From assembly GCA_907165135.1 (NCBI GenBank), contig OU015567.1, positions 8,003,001 through 8,067,000 of the forward strand: DNA of 64,000 nt. The letters are read 5' to 3'. A program made the position numbers and the translations under genes. A model generated the notes under the pieces. That model had not been told where the DNA came from and ran no database searches. It saw only the letters and a list, made by a program, of their open reading frames with translations. Positions 39,005 to 47,728 of this stretch are shown here, piece after piece. The stretch is from Oikopleura dioica (Eukaryota > Chordata > Appendicularia > Copelata > Oikopleuridae). The number at the start of each line of letters is the position of its first letter. The stretch's first letter is position 1.

Positions 39005-41192
39005 ATGACGAAGACAATGGGTTGGCGACTTGCTTCTTCTGCTGCCGCAGAGCAGGGTGATCGTGATTACATGGAGGACGTCACTTCGGTCCAGTTCGAG
39101 CGAGTAAGCTCCTCGAAAGGTTCTACTGAAGACGCGAGCTTCGCCGTTTACGACGGGCATGGTGGCTCAGAAGCTTCGCTCTTTGCTAAGGTAGCTTTCA
39201 GAGTGTCCGTTATTGAAGGTTAGTCACTGCTTCAGGATCATCTTATGGAATTCATCAAAGAAGAAGAGGGCTTCTACTCGAGGGACGTCGAAACTGTCAT
39301 GCGGGCGATTCGATCTGGATTTCTTTCTTGCCACGAGGCTATGCTTGAAAAGCGACGTAAGTTTTGAGTTTTAAGGGATCACCCCCCGATTTTTCAAACC
39401 TTTGGCACCGGTCATTATCGCCTATGATTAGATTCCTTGTTTTCTGAGGATCATTTTGATATATGATAGTACCCCTTTACATAAATGCATCCCCGAAATT
39501 TTGGTTCCCAAAGTTCGGGAAAATGCATGTAAATTGTACTTAGCGTGAAAATCGCAATTTTTTTCGATTTTTCATTGTCATCGAAATAACACAAACAAGG
39601 GCTCTTTCGAAAGCTTAGAATGTGAAGATTACGAATTTAATAACCGCACTAGAATTTTCGGCCAATTGTTGGCGCTAGAGAGCATTCTAACACCCAAATA
39701 ACGCCAAAAATGGTTTCAAAAAGTTTTACAACTAGAATTTTTTTATTCACTAATCCGATCATGCTGATTCTACCAAAAAATAAAGATTAGCGTCTATACT
39801 TTTAGATAAACCAAAAGGATTTTGAATCCCAAAGCCCAAAAAAAAGTAGATACGATTTGAAAATGACCTAAAATGGCCATTTTTCAAGATGTTAATCACT
39901 TTGACGGCCTGTAATGCATAAGCGAATGTTATGCTGGCAAGCTGATTCTACCAGAATTTGCTCCTTTCGAAGCGGGCTTTCTAATGCGCCCAAAACCAGC
40001 TTCCTACGTAAGCTAAAAAAAAAAGTAGATAGAGGTCAAAGTTGGCGAAATTGGGGGGGGGATCCCTTAAGCGACGTTAACTTATAAATTATAAGTTATA
40101 ATTTATAAGTCTATTAGGCTAAATTCTCAATTTCATTTGAAATTATTTAGCCAAGTGGCCATATCGACACAACCACCTCAGCAATGCTGGAACGACCGTT
40201 GCGCTAGTGATTATCCGTGGCGACCTAATGTACGTTGCTCACGCTGGGGATTCTGCAGTGATCATGGCAACTCAAAAGGATAAAAAGACTCCTCTGCAAG
40301 CGATGTTGTTGACAGAGGACCACAAGCCCGAAAGTCCGAAAGAGAAGAGTCGAATTGAAAGAAACGGTGGCCGCGTGCTCAAAAGCAAGAGTAGCTACCG
40401 AGTGTGCTGGGAAAGAGTGAATCACCCGGGAACAAAGTTCGAATGGACAGATCACATGCCTTACTTGGGCATCGCCAGAAGCTTAGGGGACTTTTGGTCC
40501 TGGAACGAGCGATCCAAAACGTACTTGGTAAGATTCTACTTCCGAATGATCTCAGCTGATAACAACAAGGACAAAATTTACTCTTGTAGGTTTCGCCTGT
40601 TCCCGACATCAAAGTCTACGACTTGGAGAAAACCGGCGCTCGCTACATCATCCTCGTTTCTGACGGAATCACCAACACGATGAGAGCTCGCGATATGGTG
40701 GGCATCGTCGCCGACTTTGAAGAGCGAAAGAAACGGGGCGAAGTCAAAGGAGTAACAGCCGCCAGCGTGCTTGTCAAAAAAGCTCTCTCCTTGTGGTCGG
40801 ATCATCACAAGCGCGCGGATAACAGCTCTGCAATCGTCGTCAAGATCGAAAAGGCACTGATTGAGGCCAAGAACGCGAAAGGAAGTTTCTTGGAAAGCTG
40901 GGTGAGCACGGAAAACAACCGTTTGGTTAGGACTCCCGTCTCGGAAAATCGCGCGAAGAAAATCCTTGAGCTTCGATTCCAGGAAGTCGATCAGCAGCTC
41001 AAGACGCCAAGAAAGAGAATGATCCACGAATGCAACAACTTGCTTTCTCCAGAGGAATCAGTGGATTCTCCGCCATCGAAGAAAGCAAAAACAGCAGTGA
41101 AATTGAAGCCGAGACGTTCGCTCCGACTGGCCGTGAAAAGCTGCGATCCCCTTCTGACTCGCTCTGCTGCACGAAAACGCTCGTCCCTCTGA
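39005..41192 (+). CDS. PPM1D: PP2C-family Ser/Thr phosphatase, PPM1D/WIP1-like
   Basis: Exons 39005-39190, 39236-39356, 40151-40527 and 40590-41192 give 428 residues. PP2C metal-binding motifs: DRDYMEDV, VYDGHGGSEAS, YVAHAGDSAV, TEDHKPESPKEKSRIE, IARSLGDFWSW, LVSDGITNTM and ADNSSAIV. The order and sequence near GFLSCHEAMLEK, WP and NAGTTVALVIIRG fit PPM1D (WIP1), the nuclear phosphatase that switches off p53 and checkpoint kinases. The C-terminus is basic with SPPSKKAKTAVKLKPRRSLR, a likely nuclear localisation signal. Intron 2 is 794 nt because it holds a 692-bp TTAA element; other introns are short. A shared promoter block lies 350 bp upstream of the ATG. Confidence 0.88.
39375..40066. mobile_element. 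TTAA-flanked MITE, copy 2 (in a PPM1D-like intron)
   Basis: Flanked by TTAA at 39371-39374 and 40067-40070. Ends are GGGATCACCCCCC and GGGGGGGGATCCC. The body is nearly identical, inverted, to the element at 19134-19822. No coding frame. Confidence 0.85.
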
Positions 41193-41829
41193 AAAACTTC
41201 CCCTTCAGCGATTCCAAGCACATTTGAACTACTGTAAAAGATAACTGCCTTCTCACATGATCTTGCTTTTACTGTAATAAGAATGTCTTTTGGAATATAC
41301 GGTAACGATATTGAACCGAAATTGAAGTTATAAATACGCAGGATAAAGGATAATCCTTACTCATAAATATCATGCAGAAAATAATAACAAAGGTAATACT
41401 TACATCCATATGATTTATGTGACATAAAGTAGTTGCTCATAATTACGTTATGAAAGATACGGTATGAAGAAAGAATGTCTGTATGCATGAACTGGCTTGT
41501 GATGCAAAGATGAGCGAATTCGAATTCCTGAAGGGAAAATCCGTTGTGATTTTGAAAACGCGCGCATTTTCGGTCGAAAACTTGATGAGTCGGCTTTCTG
41601 CTGCGTCGATTTCGCAACTTTTTGGTTGTCTCCAGCACTGGTTGCCTAATTTTCAAGCGAGTCGACTCAGTCGAGGAATGATTTCTTGCGGCGGGCCGCT
41701 CGTGGCGCCAATGAGCCTTTTCCTCTCGTGCTTCTCAGCCGACGCTATAAAAAGGCCTGCAAACCCAGAATTTCATCATTCCATAAGTTTTCAAAAATCT
41801 AACTTTTTGATTACAAGTCAACTCAAAAG
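41193..41829 (+). promoter_or_regulatory. Upstream region of the H2B variant
   Basis: Holds copy B of the shared block (41583-41680, core GGTTGTCTCC at 41624-41633), a CCAAT word (GCGCCAATGAG near 41706) and TATAAAA at 41746-41752, 78 bp before the ATG. The left part (41193-41500) is AT-rich with nothing recognised. Confidence 0.6.
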
Positions 41830-42219
41830 ATGGCAAAGACAGTTCAGAAGCGAGGCCGAGGACGCCCAAAGACAAAAAACACCAGCTCGGTGAAAACTCC
41901 AGAAGAGTTGAAGAAAGCCCAGCGCGAGCTTCGATTCAAGAAGGTCAACTTCAGTCACTACATCTACAAGGTGCTGAAGCAAGTTCACCCCGACACCGGC
42001 ATGTCCAGCAAGGCGATGAGCATCATGGATTCCTTCGTCCACGACCTCTTTGACCGCCTGGCCGCTGAAGCTTCCAGTCTCGCCAAGAAGAACAAGCAGT
42101 CAACGATCTTGGCTCGAGACATCCAATCAGCTGTTCGGCTCATCATTCCTGGCGAACTCGCGAAACATGCTATTTCCGAGGGAACCAAAGCCGTCACCAA
42201 GTACAATGGCTCTCGTTAA
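41830..42219 (+). CDS. Histone H2B variant with an AT-hook-like N-terminus
   Basis: An intronless 129-residue protein. The H2B fold reads [64 protein letters not shown] and [13 protein letters not shown]. The N-terminal tail carries [10 protein letters not shown], which matches the AT-hook core GRP flanked by basics, not found in canonical H2B. Loop and helix changes (for example KNKQSTILA) make it a divergent variant. A TATA box, CCAAT and shared block lie upstream, and a perfect histone stem-loop downstream. It would pair with an H2A in the nucleosome; the H2A variant nearby is a candidate mate by proximity only. Confidence 0.88.
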   Translation: MAKTVQKRGRGRPKTKNTSSVKTPEELKKAQRELRFKKVNFSHYIYKVLKQVHPDTGMSSKAMSIMDSFVHDLFDRLAAEASSLAKKNKQSTILARDIQSAVRLIIPGELAKHAISEGTKAVTKYNGSR

Positions 42220-42951
42220 CTCTTCGAGTTATCACTACAGGCATTAGCTCGATCTGGACTTGTTCAGAAAGAGTTACGGTCTCAAGGCCCTTTTCAGGGC
42301 CAAAAATAATCTAAAAAAACTTCATCTTCTTTCTGAAAACAGTGTCCTATCCGGACTTTCTTAGTCAGAATTTCTGACTGACTTTTTCGGAAAAAGTTTT
42401 TCCAAACAAATACTACAGTGACTAAACATGAGACTAAAAGATAATCACTGATTATTAATCAGTCAGAAAATCAATGAAAAGATCGTGACCGAAGCTTTGA
42501 TATTTCATGTTCTACCGTTCTTGAATTCCGAAGGGATTATCAGCGTTCATAAACTCCCGCAGATTTTCAATCGTGATGAGTCGGCTTTTTAATCCATGTA
42601 AATTTCGTTTATTTCGCAATCGGGTTGTCTCCCGCACGACATGGCCGACTTTCAAGTTTCATCCGAATCGAGGAATGTGTTTTCGAGTTCGCGCCAAAGA
42701 CGGAGAGCAAATTCATTTCGAGAATCGGCCTACTGCCGGACGGGGAGATCTCGTGTCGAAGTATCAGTTCACTCAATTGGTCGGACATCCACCTCCGCAG
42801 ATTTATTTACGAAAATTTAATTTTATACACAAGCTTTTGCAGATTTAGAGAACCACTCTTCACAAGAGAAAACTTTAAGAAGACATCCTTATCTGTCGGT
42901 ACTCTTCCTTGCTATCAGCGATTTATATCACAGCTTTCAGAATCGGCAAAG
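42220..42951 (+). promoter_or_regulatory. Upstream region of the PHAX-domain gene
   Basis: After the H2B stem-loop the gap holds copy C of the shared block (42574-42677). It has GATGAGTCGGCTTT, TTTCGCAA, core GGTTGTCTCC at 42623-42632, TTTCAAG and ATCGAGGAATG in the same order as copy B. Frames reading through here from 42625 are open by chance or represent 5'-UTR. Confidence 0.55.
42286..42301 (+). terminator. Histone 3' stem-loop of the H2B-variant gene
   Basis: GGCCCT-TTTC-AGGGCC, a perfect 6-bp stem with a UUUC loop, 67 nt after the stop. It matches the metazoan histone mRNA processing element. Confidence 0.92.
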
Positions 42952-45552
42952 ATGAGAACAAGACAAGCTAACAGAGGCAAATTCAACGGAGGACCAAGGT
43001 CGTTTGACGGAGCTCCACCACGAGGGAGAGGACGAGGTCGAGGACGTGGCTATTTCAGCGGAAGACCACGCCAGCCCCTGACCCACGTACGTCTCGGATC
43101 ATGTCTCTTTCTTCAACTTTTATTTCAGGCTGGATATGTGACTCCCTACCGAAACATTCCACCGTCGCAGAGAGATCTCCTGTGGGGCCCACAAACGCAC
43201 TACAGTGATGGAATTCGTCGGTTCTACACGAGCTTCAAGACGAATCGCAACGACGCGAAGCTCCTCTGCGGCGAGATCAACATGGATATGAAAAGGAGGG
43301 AAGATACCAAAGCGGAGAAACAAGTGCTTTGGTTCACCGAGGTCGGAAGAGAAGATGATGCCGAGAAGCCCGATGAAGAGCGAGAACTTATCATTATCTG
43401 TGAAGAAACCAGCGCCGGGCCGACAAGAATCTTCAACTTCCTATCAAAGAAGTACCCGACACTCGGCTTGGTAGAAGTTCCAGTGGATCAGAAAGCGCTG
43501 GCAGGACGGAAAGCAGCCCTTCGTGCGGAGAAGAGTGGAGCAGGCCTTCAAGCAGGCACAAGCCGCTTTTTAAATCGAGAGAGGAAGGACGAGAGGAATG
43601 AAAGATACACAGAAGCGTTCAAGGAAAGGTGCATGAAACAATATCACGAACGAAAGCAGCGTATCCGGTCTGAGCGAACAAATGACTCTGGAATGGAGAC
43701 TGAGACGTCATCGAGCGACGGAAAAGCGGCAAATGAATCTGAACGAAGGGAAAGCACTGATGTATTCTCGGCATTCGGAAGTTCTGGATCAGCTGTTCAC
43801 GATACCGAGATGGAGACTGAAGACGACCTGGACGGCTACACGACGTTTTGACTAAACCGACGTTCTCGCTAACCGACGTTTTCGCTAAACCGACGTTCTC
43901 ACCAAAAGTCAAAACGTCGGTTTAGTCAAAACCTCGGTTTAGTCAAAACGTCGGTTTTCCCTAAAAATGCGGGGGCAATCAGAGCGAATGAGAACATGCT
44001 CTTCCTGGATTAAAAATTCTGTCTGAAGCCCGCCGTCTTTTTCAAACCGAAATTTTCCTTAAATTGTTAACTTGGAAAAACAAAATATATATTTTTTAAT
44101 TTATTATTTTAAAATTATTATTTGAATAACAAAATCAATAAGTTTAAAAAATATTAAGTCTGCATAATTTACTTATCTTTTTACATTTTATCGGTCTTGA
44201 GATCATTTTTAAAAGATTTATTTTAGTTATATTAGTTAATTTAATGAAGATATTCATTATTCTTATACTTTTACTCTTCACAAAGATCTTTCAAAAGATA
44301 ATGAAAACGTCGGTTTGACGAGAACAACGGTTTCCAAACTGAGTCTTAACCAAATTCAAGGCGCCCACGCATTTTTAAGGAAAACCGACGTTTTGACTAA
44401 ACCGATGTTTTGACTAAACCGACGTTTTGACTTTTGGTGAGAACGTCGGTTTAGCGAAAACGTCGGTTAGCGAGAACGTCGGTTTAGTCAAAACGTCGTG
44501 TAGCCGACCTGGACTTCACTGAGGAAGTGGGAAGTTCAATCATTACAAAGGTGAAGCCCCAGCCAGCTCATGGCGTCAGTCGTCGTCTTCCAACGCCTCC
44601 AGCTGCCGATGATGGATCCTCAGTCAAATCTCGCGTAAGTTCAGAAGAGAATTTATCTTCTTTTTTCATTTAAATTTACTGGTCATTCCTTTGTAGTTTC
44701 TCTGCTACGCGATCAAGAGAGAATGGGATCTGTGCAAACGCGGCGATGCTCTCCTCAACGAGTTCTTCGACGATGCAGAGCGAATTTGCGATGAAGATGA
44801 AGAATTGATGGACGATTTGCCGAAGAAAATTTGCGAATGGCTTGATGAACCACCATGCCAGCTGCCAAAGATAGAAGAAATCTGGCTTAGATTCGGCCAG
44901 AGGATTCTTCTGAAGACGTATTTCATGACCTACGTGGTCGAGCTTTACGGCGGTTTGATGACGAATGAAGACGAGCGAACTGGCATCTTTAGACGGAGAA
45001 CTCCCGGTGGAACGTTTTACACCATGTTCAAATGCGTCAACATGAAAGAGGATCACTGGATCAGCCGATTCGAGTACTTGAAGAAGCACAGATTCGCCTA
45101 CAAGCACGAACGTGCACGTAAGTACACATTCTTTGAAAGAAAGGTTAATTTTTTATTTTCAGGACTTGGCGAGGATGCCGTTCGAGAACGCACTCAAATG
45201 GCGAAGATCAACGTCGCGAATCTGAAGCGCGAGGGAATGAGCGATTGTCTCTGTGAGTTCGATTACATCTCCATAAAAGATCTGGACCTCGATCACAAAG
45301 ACGATATTCAAGAAATGATCGTCAAAAGGTATTTGTTTCTTCTTAGAAAGTGGCTTCAATCAGTATTCTAGTATGAATAGAATGGAGCTGGATGACGAAC
45401 AAGACGTTCCTCGACCTGCACAGCCTGAAAAGCAATACGACAGTAGCGCCTCAGAATGGTCCGACGAAGAGTGTTACGATGACCCCTTCGGCTACGCCCG
45501 TGAAGCACAGCGACAGCGTGAAGCACAGCGACAGCTGTACCAGGATAACTGA
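42952..45552 (+). CDS. PHAX RNA-binding domain protein interrupted by a foldback element
   Basis: Exons 42952-43086, 43129-43834, 44504-44634, 44697-45117, 45163-45328 and 45372-45552 join in frame to 579 residues. The N-terminus has an RGG-type run (RGRGRGRGYFSGRP). The middle is acidic and Ser/Glu-rich. The C-terminal part holds the PHAX RNA-binding domain: LLKTYFMTYVVELYGGLM, then FRRRTPGGTFYTMFK and ISRFEYLKKH. PHAX bridges cap-bound snRNA to the export receptor. The rest of this protein does not resemble vertebrate PHAX, so a different RNA role is possible. The second boundary, 43834/44504, is the inferred GC-AG junction at the ends of an inserted 672-bp element. If that splice is not used the protein stops at 43849-43851 as a 299-residue fragment lacking the domain. 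Confidence 0.75.
43834..44505. mobile_element. MULE-like foldback element with 9-bp target duplication
   Basis: The target duplication GACCTGGAC flanks it at 43825-43833 and 44506-44514. The ends are GGCTACACGACG and CGTCGTGTAGCC, and the inverted arms are about 140 bp (43834-43975 and about 44364-44505), near-perfect. The arms are themselves built from repeats of AAACCGACGTT/AACGTCGGTTT. The centre is AT-rich with no transposase. A 9-bp duplication and long arms fit the Mutator superfamily; assignment is inferred. It sits inside the coding region of the PHAX-domain gene. Confidence 0.88.
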
Positions 45553-45790
45553 CGCGTTTCTGTTTTCCCCTTACACTGCACTTATCTTCACCAACTTCCT
45601 TACCTAGAAATTATCAAAGATTCTTTGATATGTCTGACCCATTTTCCCATCCCTTTTTTACACTTACTGTACATTCATTTTTTATTAATATTAATATTTT
45701 TTATCGGAATCTTGATGTAATTTTCTTGTTTTTATTTCGTGGTTGAAAATGGCAATAGAGTGCAGGGCAGTTCTGAGAAGTTTCAATTTT

Positions 45791-46680
45791 TTAGCGACCG
45801 TCGTAGTCGCTTCCGATGTAGACTGCTTCGGCAAATTCGGAGAATTCATCCATCAAGTTGATTGACAGCTTTGTGATGCCTCTGGAGGTAGGTTCAACTT
45901 CCTGGAAAAGATTGGTCAGCCGTTCTTGATTGAAGTGTTGCTGGAACTTTTGGTAGAGTCGCTGATGTTCTTGAAAGTAAACCCTGGCTTCATCAGTGTT
46001 CATTGCTTCCGGAATAACCTGAATAGACAGTTAAAGTAGTTGATTAATATTGAGATTTACCGTTGAAAGAGTAGAAAGCTGAGCAATGGCGTCTGCGGGA
46101 ATCCCGTACATTCCGATGATCTTGGACCAAATGATTCGCATGTAGCAGTAGAGTACGTTCTTTGATTCTTGGCGAGAGAATTTTCCATCTTTGTCGACAT
46201 CAAAAAGCTTGTAGAGCATCGTTCGCAATTCTTTTAAAATATAGTTACACAAGTCCTGGAAGTTGTGGTAGTTTTACCTTCATCTTCTGGTTGATTTGCA
46301 AACGTCTCGGTCGGGATCATATCTGGAACTTCGTTCTTAATCATTGCCACGATCCTTTGAGAGCATTCCTTATCTTCATCGAAGGAGATGTCCTTTCTGT
46401 CCTCTCCAACGCAAAAATCGAAGGCCCGGTCAACGAATCGCATGTCAAGGTTGTCTGCCTCCATTTCTCTGTGCATTTGCTCGTGGTCCAAACTAAAATG
46501 TAAGCCGTTTTTTTTCTGCATATACTCTCGAAAGTCTTACCTGTCGAACTCAGCCTTGGCCATTGGTATGACGATTGTTTTCATGAAGTTGATGGCAACA
46601 TCGGGATTGTTTGGGAAATCAGCCATTCCTTCGGGAAGGAAAGCATTGGCGAAAGTGAGACAGAAAGCAAAAACTCTCAT
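45791..46680 (-). CDS. Secreted EF-hand protein (paralogue 2)
   Basis: Exons 46680-46541, 46492-46278, 46230-46061 and 46018-45791 give 250 residues. It has a signal peptide (MRVFAFCLTFANA), then the same architecture as the gene at 14732-15572: LDHEQMHRE, MRFVDRAFDFCVGEDR, SFDEDKECSQRI. The EF-hand loop DVDKDGKFSRQE is complete. The second hand seen in paralogue 1 is decayed here (EVEPTSRGITKL lacks the Asp ligands). Two introns are at the same positions and phases as in paralogue 1, and one extra intron splits the LDHEQ block. A TATAAA lies about 30 bp upstream of the ATG on the minus strand. Calcium binding at one site is inferred. Confidence 0.8.
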
Positions 46681-47204
46681 GGTTTGATGAATTCATCCTT
46701 CTGCACAACGCTTTATACTAAGAAATCGCCTGACCGCCATCTGCCGGAGAATTACGAAGTGGTTTATTTTGAAAATAAAGCATATTTGCGATGAACTTTG
46801 AGGAGTTCTCAGCGGGATGTCGTCAGCTGGTTCGATCTATTCAAGTAAATATGAACAGTGCTTTTGAAATGGAATGACCCCTTTTTTCCCAATGAAAATT
46901 TCGGCGGGAGATCCAAAACTCTTTGTCTTGGAAGAACTTTATCCTTTTCAGCAGAATCGAACCGTAACGACGAATCGAAGAAACGATCTCTGACGGTTAG
47001 CTCGACAATTTTTCTTTGAAACATCTTCGTTGGCTCTGAAGTCGTGAAAATAACTGCGAAATAAACATGTATCTTGTCATTTATATCGTCAGTTATTCTA
47101 AACATTTACCATATTGAGCATTATTTATGATCAATATCTAAATTTAACGACTCATTTTACGATATTCCTCTAGTCTGAAGATTCCCAAAAGGTCATTGTG
47201 AAAA
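46681..47204. other. Intergenic region
   Basis: A divergent interval between EF-hand 2 and the small + strand gene. A 98-codon minus frame (46809-47105) begins with ATG but has no relatives or splice context and is not called. Confidence 0.4.
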
Positions 47205-47620
47205 ATGACATCGCAAGAATACTACAACGCGAAAAGCATCAACATAAAATCTTTGGTGATCGAGATTCCAAAGAGCAGAGATAAATCGGTGATCAATAAG
47301 AAGCTAATTTGGACTCCAATCGACGAGTTTTTCGGAAAACTGACAACAGAAAATGGCGAAGTCGTCCATAACGATATCGGAAAAATAACAACTAACCCGA
47401 AATTCGAAAACCGAGATGTATTTGCTATCACAAAGGTACACCAATTAGCATTCAAGTAATTTATAGAGAAATCCAGAGAGGAGATTCCTTCGGGATCATA
47501 AGCGTCGGCGACAACGAGGAAGACCTTCGATTCATGACCAACCATTGCGGGCTAGTGCATTTCCAATCATTCGAAGACGCTAATCCCCAGAAGCAAGACT
47601 TCAAGTTGAAATTTCAATAA
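47205..47620 (+). CDS. Small uncharacterised protein
   Basis: Exons 47205-47435 and 47477-47620 give 124 residues. The 41-nt intron ends at CCAG (47476). An earlier AG in the intron would shift the frame to an Arg-rich nonsense sequence, so the chosen site is the one giving a normal-looking product. The protein is mixed alpha/beta by composition, with KSLVIEIPKSRDKS, DEFFGKLTTENGEVVH and a C-terminal half reading GDSFGIISVGDNEEDLRFM and HFQSFEDANP. No signal peptide or membrane segment. AATAAA overlaps the stop. No family recognised. Confidence 0.5.
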
Positions 47621-47728
47621 AGATTTTGATAGAGGATATTTGTTTTATTAGCCTTTTATACAAATAAATTAGACTGGAACTGTTTGTCTGGGCATTGTCA
47701 GTAGTAAAAGAAGCAAATGTGAATGATA

